From contig JBHGNT010000003.1 in assembly GCA_043228905.1 (NCBI GenBank), positions 4,092,001 to 4,156,000 of the forward strand: 64,000 bases of DNA, written 5' to 3'. The DNA is from Azolla caroliniana. Its lineage: Eukaryota; Polypodiophyta. The position numbers and the translations under genes were made by a program. Under the pieces are notes generated by a model. It did not search any database. It saw only the letters and a list, made by a program, of their open reading frames with translations, and had not been told where the DNA came from. Below are positions 8,944 to 18,424 of the stretch, piece after piece. Every line of letters starts with the position of its first letter. The stretch's first letter is position 1.

Positions 8944-11598
8944 ATGTCTTCTTCTACAAGTAGAACATCTCTTTTTTCTATTGCCCCCTTTTCATTGTCA
9001 GACAACTCGTATTTCTCAATAGAAGAGTACGACCACAAAAAACATTCGCGGCTTAAACAGAAAAGTGTGGCTCCTAGTACTTCGAATTCTCTATTTTCAA
9101 TTGATCCTGTTGATGGCCCTCTTCATGCAAGCTTACAAGCGGACGATTTTTCGTCGATAGATAACAATAGCATTACTAAACCTCTAGCATTTAAAAGAGT
9201 TCCTCGACAAGTTAGTGAAAAGAGATTTAATTTCTTATGTTCTGATCGTCAACTTCTATGCGACTTGAACAAATCGTGTTGTGCGAATCTCTGTCTATCA
9301 ACTTATGGAAAGTCAAGGTTACGTGAAACACGAAAAAAATACTTGTCGCTTAATGGGGAAGAGCAAGATACATTTCTTCTTTCGCATATGCAACTTAAAT
9401 TGGATCACAAAGCAGGGCCTAATTCAACGCAAGTTGAATATTTCCTTGGACTAAATACCAAGTGTTGTCGAGCAGCTTTTAAAATCACTCATAGCATTGG
9501 AAATATGCGGCTGCAACGAGTTCAAGAGCGACTTCTGAAGGGCTCCTGGGTACAGTTCGATCAAAATGGTTCTGGATGTAAGGGTCAAATTGGGCAACAG
9601 GCAATTAGGTGGATGGAGGTATATTTGTCAAAACAGTGCGAAGTTATGCCAACGACAAGAAGACTTCATTTGTCAGATAACTTTACTCGAAGGGAAGTTT
9701 ACCAATCGTACAAGGACGACATGTCTTCCGATGTTGAGCCTTACATACAGTACAGGCATTTTAATCGACTATGGAGGTTACAATTTAATAACGTGGTTAT
9801 CCCACGAAAGGTGCGAATGGGAGTCTGCTCAATATGTGTGAGTTTAAAAAGTATGGCCAAGGGTGGAAAATCAGATGTAGAGATCAAGAATTACAAGAAC
9901 CTATTAAAAGAACATCGTGAAAGTCAGGCATTGGAACGTACTAAGGCTATGCATCACCGACAAAAAGCGTTTCAATCTCCCGAAAAGTATATGTGCATGA
10001 TTATTGACGGCATGGATCAAAAGAAAACTTGTTTGCCGCATTTTCAAAGACTCCCCAAGGATATTGGAGATGAGTGTCTCGTGCAAATGCATCTAGTGGG
10101 TTGTTTGATATATTGTCAAACTATAAGACCGCAAGTGTTCTTAACTTATCCCAATATCCACAACGACCCTAATCTTACTGTCACTGTCATGCACAGGGTA
10201 TTGCAATCATGGTCAGGTATACTCCCGCCAGTTCTATATGTGCAACTAGACAACACAACAAGAGAGAATAAGAACTCAACTGTCTTCGGCTATCTAAGCA
10301 TGCTAGTAGAGAGGGGCATATTTAAAAAGATAAAGGTTAACTTCTTGTTGGTTGGTCATACCCATGATCACATAGATCAAATGTTCAGTAGGTTCTCAAA
10401 GAAACTTGCTCGTTGTAATGCTTTCACACTTCCCACGCTATCCAAATTGATTAGTGAAGCATATACACCAAAGCCTGAAGTACAACACTTGGAAGAAGTA
10501 TACGACTTTAAACGTTTCTGCATGGATAGTGACGGGACTAAAGGTAGGGTGCTTGCACCTCTTAATAATATAAGTTTCAACCATGTCTTCCTCATAAAAC
10601 AAAGATCGGCCCACCTCAAGATGACGGTGTTGTTTGCGAAACAATACTCATCTAGTGCACAATGGGAGCCCCAAGAAGGTTGTAGGCTCCTTCTTCATAT
10701 CCCAGATGAACCTCTACATGGTGCACAACAAATGCCATATGATGATCGTAAAAATGTAGCACCAAATAGTACTATTGATGAACAAAGGGCATATTGGTTG
10801 AGATGTCTAGCAGAGAAACAAAATAATATTGATCGGACTAAGAAGTATGCCGGTGATGAGGATGTTGAATGGTGGGAGATTTTCTTCACCCATCAACGCA
10901 CCATTTTAGATAATTACATCGCCGGTTTATGGCCAATCCGTATCCCATTCACATGGAACATTGGGATGACATCAACGATATCGCAGACTCATCACCAACA
11001 ATCGAATAATATGGAGCTTCATGATTTAGTTCGGCCACTGCAAAGAGATATTTATGTGGGACCAAGAAAGTCACGTACTGTTGAGGCAAGATGGCAAGGT
11101 AATTTGCAAGAACTACAAGTGGGAATGTTGGTTGCAACATTAGCAGGGGACGATACCTTGGGCCATCCATTTTGGATTGCAAAAATTATTGAATTAGTAA
11201 GGGATGAAGAAAGTAGTCAGACAAAGTCAATAGTAGTCCACTGGTATCAGACAACTTCACCTGATGCATTTACAGGAAAGTATTCTTTAGAGATGGTTAA
11301 GGATGTCGGATGTTCAAGCAGAAAGAGAAGAAGAAAGAATATACCGAGCACAGCTACTCTCGCACTAGACCGTGTTGACATACTAGTATATGACTTCTCA
11401 TTGACAAAATCAGGTCATCTAAGACAAGCAACTATCAAGATAATAAAGGAGAAAATCCCAAACATGGTGTCAAACGAAATACAGAGAATAACCAGAAGCA
11501 ATTCTCATAACCACAAAGATGTTGGGTTGGAATTGGATGAGGATAATGCTTTGATTGCCACGTCAGAATGCTCTTCTAGTCCATCAGACATGTCTTAA
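8944..11598 (+). CDS. DUF7869-like transposase (884 codons, intact)
   Basis: One uninterrupted frame starts at ATG 8944 and stops at TAA 11598. The N-terminal third has the layout of the DUF7869-type proteins found in many eukaryotic mobile elements: a Cys-containing block (residues ~175-200), a basic Gly-rich stretch, then PTTRRLHLSDNF and a CSIC zinc-type knuckle (~296). The presumed catalytic core carries DGMDQ (~355), LDNTTRENKN (~432) and GHTHDHIDQMF (~471), acidic motifs suited to an RNase H-fold transposase; the exact catalytic residues are my inference. Near the C-terminus, FWIAKI (~742) and VVHWY (~764) look like an SH3-fold chromatin-reader (BAH/Tudor-like) module. It is head-to-head with the ParB-methyltransferase gene and has no internal stops, in contrast to that gene. 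Confidence 0.72.
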   Translation: MSSSTSRTSLFSIAPFSLSDNSYFSIEEYDHKKHSRLKQKSVAPSTSNSLFSIDPVDGPLHASLQADDFSSIDNNSITKPLAFKRVPRQVSEKRFNFLCSDRQLLCDLNKSCCANLCLSTYGKSRLRETRKKYLSLNGEEQDTFLLSHMQLKLDHKAGPNSTQVEYFLGLNTKCCRAAFKITHSIGNMRLQRVQERLLKGSWVQFDQNGSGCKGQIGQQAIRWMEVYLSKQCEVMPTTRRLHLSDNFTRREVYQSYKDDMSSDVEPYIQYRHFNRLWRLQFNNVVIPRKVRMGVCSICVSLKSMAKGGKSDVEIKNYKNLLKEHRESQALERTKAMHHRQKAFQSPEKYMCMIIDGMDQKKTCLPHFQRLPKDIGDECLVQMHLVGCLIYCQTIRPQVFLTYPNIHNDPNLTVTVMHRVLQSWSGILPPVLYVQLDNTTRENKNSTVFGYLSMLVERGIFKKIKVNFLLVGHTHDHIDQMFSRFSKKLARCNAFTLPTLSKLISEAYTPKPEVQHLEEVYDFKRFCMDSDGTKGRVLAPLNNISFNHVFLIKQRSAHLKMTVLFAKQYSSSAQWEPQEGCRLLLHIPDEPLHGAQQMPYDDRKNVAPNSTIDEQRAYWLRCLAEKQNNIDRTKKYAGDEDVEWWEIFFTHQRTILDNYIAGLWPIRIPFTWNIGMTSTISQTHHQQSNNMELHDLVRPLQRDIYVGPRKSRTVEARWQGNLQELQVGMLVATLAGDDTLGHPFWIAKIIELVRDEESSQTKSIVVHWYQTTSPDAFTGKYSLEMVKDVGCSSRKRRRKNIPSTATLALDRVDILVYDFSLTKSGHLRQATIKIIKEKIPNMVSNEIQRITRSNSHNHKDVGLELDEDNALIATSECSSSPSDMS

Positions 11599-11924
11599 CA
11601 TATTGGTTTGGTTCAAGCTGGGGATTGTTTTACTACATGATCGGAAACTTTGTAAATTTGTTTTGGATGTAAACTCATGAATATGTATAATTGTAACTGG
11701 TAGACATGTTGTACATTATTTTGTAATTTTGGTGATGTATTTTTGGAGGCATTTTACTTATGCCTCAAAGTGGTAGTCATGTTGAAATTCAATATATTTT
11801 GCCACCTTTTCTGAAAAGCTTTACGCATGCGTCGTGTCTTTTTGAAAACTGCGTGCTTTTGTGCCCTTTTTCGACGTAGTGTTCTCATAATGCGACATAT
11901 TACCTGTTTCAAATGACCCGGTGT
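11599..11924. other. 3' flank of the transposase gene and junction to gypsy element 1
   Basis: AT-rich 3' region with AATATGTATAATTG-type polyadenylation-like words. A short basic minus-strand frame (11754-11969) ends at the TTATGCC motif; I cannot identify it. No 5' LTR of the gypsy element is present: its gag-like sequence starts abruptly near 11925, so a truncation or junction lies in this interval. Confidence 0.4.
11746..11766. terminator. Short hairpin GAGGCAT-7 nt-ATGCCTC
   Basis: A perfect 7-bp stem with a 7-nt loop lies 150 bp after the transposase stop. Its right arm belongs to a 12-mer (TTATGCCTCAAA) that also occurs beyond the 3' end of the methyltransferase gene at 4931. It may be a transposon-end hairpin or a 3'-processing structure. 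Confidence 0.35.
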
Positions 11925-13040
11925 TAGAACCTTAAATCCAAGTTCGCATCTCTTGAAGTAGAGAATCAACGTCTACTTGGGGATCTACAAAAGGTTATTA
12001 TAGAGAAGCAACAACAACAAGAGGAGTTCACGCGACGAGTGCAACAGTTAGAGTCGACAATTGTAGTGTTACAACAACAAAGGGTTGAAGGTCATGGACT
12101 TATCAAGGAGCCCAAAATTAGCCTCCCAGCTAAATTTGATGGGTTCAGGGCGCATTTCCGAGGTTTCTTGAATCAACTATAGTTGGTGATTCAAATGCAT
12201 CCCGCGCGTTATCCAACAGATGCATTACGAGTCGGGCTAGTGGGCACCTTATTGACTGGCATAGCGTTGTCGTGGTTTGCTCCATTGCTAGAGACCAATT
12301 CTCCTCTACTAAATAATTTCGAGGAATTTATCAAGGAATTTAAGGCTTGTTTCGGAGATACCGATGGGGCAAGAACAACTATCAACAAGATTCGTACACT
12401 TCGTCAAGGTGATCAACCAACATCGACATATGTTGCCAATTTCCATCTCATCGCAAGCGATATTCCTTGGGATGAACAAGCCCTAATGGAGCAATTCCGT
12501 TCAGGCCTTCGTAGTGATGTCAAAGACTTACTTCTTACCGTCCCCGAGGATCCAAGGTCGCTTACAGAAGCTATTAATCGAGCAATATGGTGTGATAATC
12601 GCCTTTTTGAGCGTCGATGTGAGCGACAACAACAAATAACAAGATCAAGATTCACACCAACTTATGCATCAGTCACGGCGCAATCATCCCCAAGGCTAAT
12701 GTATAGCCCTGCTCCAACTCCAAGGCAAACAGGTAGTCCAGTCCCAATGGATAGTCCTGCACCCATGGAGATCAATATGACTCAACGACGAGGACCGTTG
12801 TCAGACGAAGAGAAGCAACGTCGTCGAGCAAACCATCTGTGCTTATATTGCGGAGGTCCAGGACATATAGCCATTCATTGCTCTCGTAGGCCGAGACGTC
12901 AGGTAAATCAAATTCACTATGACAATAAAAATGAGTCCAACATTTTAGAAGCAGTTAGTGAATCTAATATTATGAATAATCCACCCTTGTCCAATAAATT
13001 TGAAGTCCTAAGCCAATTAGAAGAGGATTCAAACGAATAA
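11925..13040 (+). pseudogene. Gypsy 1 gag with CCHC knuckle
   Basis: The gag frame can be followed from about 11930 as a coiled, Gln-rich N-terminus, through an in-frame TAG at 12179-12181, then open from 12183 to the stop at 13040. The capsid part includes LSWFAPLLE and a GLRSDVKDL segment. The zinc knuckle CLYCGGPGHIAIHC lies near 12838-12880. Gag packages RNA and forms the particle in the cytoplasm. The stop and the missing LTR indicate a dead copy. Confidence 0.85.
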
Positions 13041-13066
13041 GTCCGGCCAAAATAGGAGCCATTTGG

Positions 13067-14545
13067 TTGGCGAACCCTAGATATGTGCAACCTAGTGTGG
13101 GTTCCATTTCTTCCAAGCATGTTAGTAGAGCCTTCACAGCCCTAGTACAAGTTAGGACACCCAGTTGTCAACTTCTAGTCCAAGCCCTCTTAGATACTGG
13201 AGCCAATTCTTATTTCATGAATAGAGATTTTGCCCAAAAACACCAAATATCCTTGCATACACTTCCTTGTCTAGTTTCTGTAGTAGTGATTGATGGACAC
13301 CCCATAGCTTCCGGGAAGAGTTTTGAAGAGTGTGAGCCAATACACATACTCTTGGGTGATTTAGTCCAATGTGTAGTTTCCTTTAACATAATCCGTAGCC
13401 CTGAGCATCCAATTGTTCTCGGTTTGCCATGGTTCGAGCTACATAACCCTAGAATCGATTGGAGGAAGCGAGAAATTAGGTGCCCTTTAGTAGAAAATAT
13501 CATTGTCAAGGATCGAACTCAGGATTATCCTCCTAAAGTATATAGTTCTACCGATGCACCATATCCTTCTCATCAAATTTCAGCCATCACATTGCAACAA
13601 TTGCGCCAACTAGGAGGCAAGGAGGACCTTTTCTTATTTGCAATATCAGTGACACCTTCTAGTGTCACTCAAGGGAATTCAGACATCCAAATTCCCAAAA
13701 AATATCAAGCCTATGCTGATGTTTTCGACAAAGTCAAAGCTAGTGTTCTTCCAAAGCATCGGTCGTACGACTGTCCTATTGATCTCCAACCAGGAAAAGA
13801 GCCACCGTGGGGTCCGATTTACAATTTATCACCCACTGAGCTTGAGTTTCTTCGAGAATACATCGAGGAGAATCTTGCACATGGGTTTATTCGACATTCA
13901 AAGTCTCCAGCTGGTGCTCCTATCTTTATTGTGAAGAAAAAGGACGACTCCCTTCGTTTAGTCGTGGACTATCGAGGCTTAAATAAAGTCACCATAAGGA
14001 ATAGGTATGCTTTACCTTTAATCTCCAATCTCTTAGAATGCATTGGTGGGGCAAAGCATTTTACCAAAATTGATCTAAGGGGTGCATATAATTTTGTTTG
14101 AATTCGACCGGGAGATGAGTGGAAAACAACATTTCGTACTCGGTATGGTCATTTCGAGTATACAGTCTTGCCTTTCGGGCTCACAAATGCACCTGCAGTA
14201 TTCCAACATATGGCAAATGACATCTTCCGGGATTTCTTGGATATTTTTCTAATCATCTACCTAGATGATCTATTGATTTACTCTAAAACGCAGGGGGAGC
14301 ATGATATACATGTGCGGCAAGTACTTGAATGCCTAAGGAAGTATGGTCTTTATGCCAAACTTGAGAAATGCAGTTTTGATTGCAAACAAGTCGAATTTTT
14401 GGGATACACTATTTCATCCCAGCGTGTTTTCATGGACCCGACAAAAGTCCAAACAATATTGGAATGGAAACCCCCATGCTCAGTAACTTCGGGATGTCCA
14501 GTGTTTCCTCGGATTTGCGAACTTCTATCGCAAATTCATACATAA
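13067..14545 (+). pseudogene. Gypsy 1 protease and reverse transcriptase
   Basis: An aspartic protease with the active-site motif LLDTGAN (about 13190) is followed by a linker and the reverse transcriptase fingers (VDYRGLNKV near 13965). An in-frame TGA at 14099-14101 interrupts the NFV-stop-IRPGDEW segment, where relatives read through with Arg, consistent with a CGA to TGA change. The frame then continues through PFGLTNAP (about 14170) to the catalytic YLDDLL motif (about 14260). A frameshift near 14490-14545 ends this part. Confidence 0.85.
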
Positions 14546-14561
14546 TTATTCAAGCATTCTG

Positions 14562-15267
14562 TTGCCCCTTACTCAACTCACCAAGAAAAATCAAGCATTT
14601 TTTTGGAGTATCGAAACGGACAAGGCTTTTACGCAGCTGAAAGAGGCATTCACATCAGCACCCATCCTAGCACATATTGATCCTGAAAAGCCATTTACTA
14701 TTGAGGCGGATGCATCAAAATTTGCATTGGGGAGTATCCTATCGCAACCAGGCGAGGACGGGCAGACACGTCCAGTCGCGTTTCACTCGAGAAAATTTAC
14801 TGTTTCGGAGATAAACTATGAGGTGCATGACAAGGAGTTACTAGTTGTGGTCGACTCATTCGAGCTTGCGTCATTTTCTAGAAGGATCACCTCATCAGAT
14901 AATCATTTATAGTGATCACAAAAATCTCACATATTTTCAAATAGCTCGAGTATTAAATAGATGACAAGCTCGGTGGGCCCAATTTCTAACGCGTTTCGAT
15001 TTCAAGATCATTTTTCGCCCCGGAAAACAACAAGGGAAAACAAATGCTCTTTCTCAGCATTCGTATCTAGCACTTCGACCTGGAGATCCGGCCTTTGACA
15101 ATCAAAAGAAAATTCTCCTCGGGCCATGAAAGCTACAAGTAACAACAATTTATGCCACGCCACTTGATTCTACCCTTCTTCACAATATTCGGCAACAACT
15201 TCATTCGGATGATTTCGCTAAGGATGTCTTAGCCCACTGTGGTTCAAGTCGTCCATCTTGCTCCACA
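14562..15267 (+). pseudogene. Gypsy 1 RNase H and connection, frameshifted
   Basis: The RNase H segment shows FTIEADASKFALGS and RPVAFHSRKF up to a frameshift near 14870. Beyond this, to 15267, the expected connection region can be glimpsed in other frames (FRPGKQQGK-like near 15010) but is broken by several stops. Confidence 0.7.
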
Positions 15268-16701
15268 TTGCCAGGGTCATCTCAACATTATCAGAACTTC
15301 AAGTGGAAAGATTGCTTACTCTTCTACAAGAATCTCCTTTACGTCCCCGACGGATCACCCCGACTTCAAGTGTTGGAACATTGTCATGATGCCCCCATGG
15401 CTGTACATTTTGGTATTTCCAAGACCATTGAGCCGGTGAAACGTTCGTTTTGGTGGCCTCACTTGCAAAAATTTGTCAAAGTTTATGTTTGCACTTGTGA
15501 CACCTGTTGTCGCGCCAAAATACCCCGGCATCACCCTTATGGCTTACTACAACCATTACCCCCTCCCAACAAGCCATGGCAGTCTATTTCTATGAATTTC
15601 ATTACAAATCTGCCACCTTCCAAAGGCTTTGATACTATTTTAACAGTAGTGGGTAAGTTCACCAAGATGGCACATTTTGTACCATGTGTAAAGACCATCA
15701 ATAGTGAAGAAACTGCAGATCTCATTATGCGTGAAGTGTTTCGCCATCATGGTCTCCCGAATGATATTATTAGCAATCGAGGTCCTCAATTTATCTCACA
15801 CTTTTGGAAGCATCTATGGGCAGGTCTCAAAATCTCTTGCAAACTCTCTTCGGCTTATCATCCACAAACTGTCGGACAAACAGAGCGCACAAATCAAACG
15901 CTCGAGCAATATCTTAGATGTTTCATTAGTTATCAACAAGATGATTGGAGTAATATTTTACATCTTGCCGAGTTTGCATACAACAACAGGGTCCACTCTT
16001 CTACCAAAGTTACACCTTTCTTTGCCTACACCGGCAACCACCCTCGATGGTGTATACTGGATCTTCCCAAGGTGTCACGAAACCCTAGTGCGGCGCATCA
16101 CCTCCACCGACTACAACAAATCCAGTTCGAGTTATCGTCACATCTTCAAAAAGCACAAGCACACCATAAGACCAATGCCAATCGACATCGTCTTAAGTCT
16201 CTATTTAAGGTTGGTGACCATGTATGGTTGCTTCGTCGTCACATCAAGACTACTCGACCGTGTGCTAAGTTTGACTATCAACGCTTAGGTCCTTTTGTCA
16301 TCACGGCGCAGATTAATGATGCAACATTTCGTCTTAACCTTCCTGCACATATGCGGCTTCACCCTGTCTTTCATAGCTCTCTTTTGGAACCTTGCCGCAC
16401 CTCTTTAATTCCTAATCGTGTCGTGCCACCACCTCCTTCTGTACAACTTGTGGACGGCCCCGAATACGAGGTAGCTGCTATTCTCGATTCTAAGATTGTG
16501 CGCAATAAGCTTTATTATCTAGTTGATTGGCTTGGCTATCCTCCGAGTGATCGCACTTGGGAACTCATCGATAACGTTTGTAATGTTGAAGCTCTGGTCA
16601 ACGACTTCCATCGTCACTATCCAAACAAACCCGGCCCAACAATGTTAACGTCGACTTCCACTCGGCGTTCTCGAAGGAGGGATAGTGTCATGAACACATG
16701 A
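15268..16701 (+). pseudogene. Gypsy 1 integrase with C-terminal chromodomain, catalytic residues altered
   Basis: This 477-codon frame begins in the integrase zinc-binding region (HCHDAPMAVHFG and CDTCCRAK). The catalytic core is recognisable, but both expected catalytic aspartates appear replaced by asparagine (SMNFITN and ISNRGPQF, where relatives have SMDFIT and SDRGPQF); the glutamate in GQTER is kept. A GPF/Y-type segment (RLGPFVI) and a chromodomain (YEVAAILDSK to YLVDWLGYP, about 16465-16590) follow. Chromodomains steer integration towards heterochromatin. Despite the open frame the enzyme is probably inactive. Confidence 0.85.
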
Positions 16702-16843
16702 CCATTATGGCGTCACCCGAACTTGAACCTCGAACCTTGTAATCCATACTTGAAAACCTCAACCATTAAGATAGCTTATTGTTATATGAAACAATAAAAG
16801 CTACTTCTTGTATTACATTGATTATTGTAAAAACTCTAGATTA

Positions 16844-16897
16844 TTCTAGAATGTCCTAGAGCATTCTAGGTCTAGAACATTCTAGAACATTCTAGAA
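16844..16897. promoter_or_regulatory. Heat-shock-element array 1 in the gypsy LTR
   Basis: Alternating GAA/TTC blocks at exact 5-bp spacing. From 16875: GAA-ca-TTC-ta-GAA-ca-TTC-ta-GAA, five perfect consecutive units. From 16844: TTC-ta-GAA-tg-TCC-ta-GAG-ca-TTC, five units with two single mismatches. Three or more such units define a binding site for heat-shock factor trimers. Confidence 0.8.
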
Positions 16898-17020
16898 ATC
16901 TCTAAGCTATTCTATAGGAACCTGTAAATAAGGGCATACATGCATTCTCAAATCAATTCGAATTAACACCAGTCTTTAGCTCTCATTACATATCTTGTAT
17001 CCATTCTCTTTCTTTCTCGG

Positions 17021-17053
17021 TTCTAGAATAATCTAGAATGTTCTAGAATATTC
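17021..17053. promoter_or_regulatory. Heat-shock-element array 2 in the gypsy LTR
   Basis: Seven consecutive 5-bp-phased units: TTC, GAA, ATC (one mismatch), GAA, TTC, GAA, TTC, each separated by two bases. This exceeds the minimal heat-shock factor site. It lies near the right end of the LTR, possibly in the transcribed part. Confidence 0.8.
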
Positions 17054-17104
17054 TAATATCTTGTAATAACTAGAAACATAATTATTATAATCACACAACA
17101 TATA

Positions 17105-17175
17105 TGTTATTACAATGGTTAAGGGTTCAACACATAGACCAAGAAGTCGTGGGTTCGATTCTTGATAACCAAAAT
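17105..17175 (+). repeat. tRNA-like (SINE head) sequence
   Basis: An A-box-like 'caatggttaaggg' and a strong B-box 'gggttcgattc' are spaced as in a tRNA gene, flanked by weakly pairing arms. No confident anticodon stem can be drawn. It abuts the gypsy LTR and lies within or next to the 3' LTR of copia remnant C. Confidence 0.35.
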
Positions 17176-18008
17176 GTTGTCTTCATGACAGTTGGTTCCT
17201 TTCGATTGATGTACACTTCGGTTAGTATCCGGTTCGGACGATCTCCAATGTCCGCTTCGGCTCGTACCCGGTTCGGACGGTATCCGGTTCTCGCTTGTAC
17301 TCCCCCTCAAGCTTGGCAAGTCAGGGATCATCAATCCAAGGCCTGACATGAATTGCCGAAGCTTGTCGGCTCCAAGGGCTTTCGTGAAGCTGTCGGTTGT
17401 TTGAAGATTCGTGTTGATGTGTAGAAAATCGACATATCCAGCCTAAACACGCTCTCCACTGAAGTGATAACGTACTTCAATATGCTTTATGCGCCGATTT
17501 GATAAAGATATTGCGTAATCTTCGAATGCCAAGCATGCGATGCTTGCTTGAGGCCATAGAGTGGCTTCTTGAGTTGCCACACGGCTCTAGGATGAATGCG
17601 CGATTTGAAGCCGGGAGGTTGTACCATGTACACCTCCTCTTCTAATTCTTCTTAAAGAAAGGCGTTCTTTACATCCTTTCGCTGATGCGAGTGCAATTAT
17701 GGTCCGCACAATCGTCATCTTTGCCACTAGGGCAAATGTCTCTTTATAGTCGACTCCATGCGTCTGAGTGTATCCTTTCACTACGAGTCGAGCTTTGTAA
17801 CGGTTTACGGAGCCATCGGCATTATACTTCACCTTGTAGATCCATCTACAGCCAATTGCCTTCTTGTGCGGTGAGTGGGGAATGAGATCCCATGTCTCAT
17901 TCTTGGAGAGTGCTTGCATCTCCTCATTCATCGCTTCAACCGATCTAGGCTCCTTTGCGGCTTTGGAAAACTTTCCGGCTCTCGTACTGTCGTTACCTTC
18001 ATAAAAAA
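17176..18008 (-). pseudogene. Copia remnant C, deletion derivative (left part)
   Basis: Read leftwards from 18008, the frame encodes the start of a copia reverse transcriptase: EAMNEEMQALSKNETWDL, then CRWIYKVKYN, YKARLVVKGYTQ and a degenerate DVKNAF region. It then jumps by an internal deletion to a YGLKQA remnant (about 17545) and an RNase H tail (YIEVRYHFS, about 17470). A purine-rich tract at 17297-17312 resembles the copia polypurine tract, so the sequence to its left is probably LTR. Copia B is inserted at 18009. The right-hand part of C seems to lie at 28516-28610. Confidence 0.6.
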
Positions 18009-18402
18009 TGTTACAAAGGCACTCCGGCTCTTCTTTGTGCACAACGGATCGTGATGTGCTAGATCGTTTAGTGCTCAAGATAGAAAGGGAAAGGAAAGGA
18101 GACTTACCTCTCTGTAGCAAACCAGAAAACTTCTTCTATTTCATTACATGCAGAGCTCAACTCGCTCTCGTCTGTTTTCTGTTCTTCTTCTACTCTCACT
18201 CTTACAACTTTTTTCTACTTACTTTTTACCTAAGTTATAAGCGACTTGTATATGCAACTAATTAGTTGTCTGTACCTAAATAGTTGTGCATAGCTAAATA
18301 ATTGTTTCACCTTTATGTCCACTAGTAGCTAATTAGCTAATAGCTACTATAGCTTATTTCTCAATAAGCATCAAATACCTTTGTTGAGCTTGCTTCTCAA
18401 CA
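18009..18402 (-). repeat. 3' LTR of copia B
   Basis: It is bounded by TGTTAC... and ...CTCAACA in plus orientation, about 394 bp, followed by the complement of a polypurine tract (ctccctctcaagc) at 18403. It matches the LTR at 28106-28515 with many differences, so B is old. It shares the 'agctaattagct'-type words of copia A in degraded form. Confidence 0.8.
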
Positions 18403-18424
18403 CTCCCTCTCAAGCTCAACTTAT

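Larger units (their letters stand above)
11925..17100 (+). mobile_element. Ty3/gypsy element 1, chromodomain type, 5'-truncated and decayed
   Basis: Domain order gag, protease, reverse transcriptase, RNase H, integrase, chromodomain, 3' LTR marks a Metaviridae chromovirus. The 5' LTR and primer-binding site are missing and the body starts within gag. Several frameshifts and stops split the reading frame. The polypurine tract (about 16674-16685) directly precedes the LTR start TGTCATGAAC. Confidence 0.9.
16686..17100 (+). repeat. 3' LTR of gypsy element 1
   Basis: It begins TGTCATGAACA immediately after the polypurine tract and I place its end at ...CACACAACA (17100), giving the TG...CA form at about 415 bp. 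The right limit is less certain because no second LTR is available for comparison. It contains two heat-shock-element arrays. A minus-strand tRNA-like A/B box pair lies near 16728-16790. Confidence 0.65.

Noticed and set aside
4931-11769. Terminal inverted repeats of the two-gene DNA transposon
   Set aside because: Only a 12-bp direct match and a local hairpin were found; no convincing inverted termini or target duplication could be seen by eye.
11754-11969. Short, very basic minus-strand frame (71 codons) as a third transposon gene
   Set aside because: Basic, low-complexity composition, no clear start context, and it overlaps the junction with gypsy 1; not enough evidence.
16728-16790. Functional tRNA gene on the minus strand in the gypsy LTR
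   Set aside because: A and B box-like words are present but no cloverleaf or anticodon stem can be drawn.
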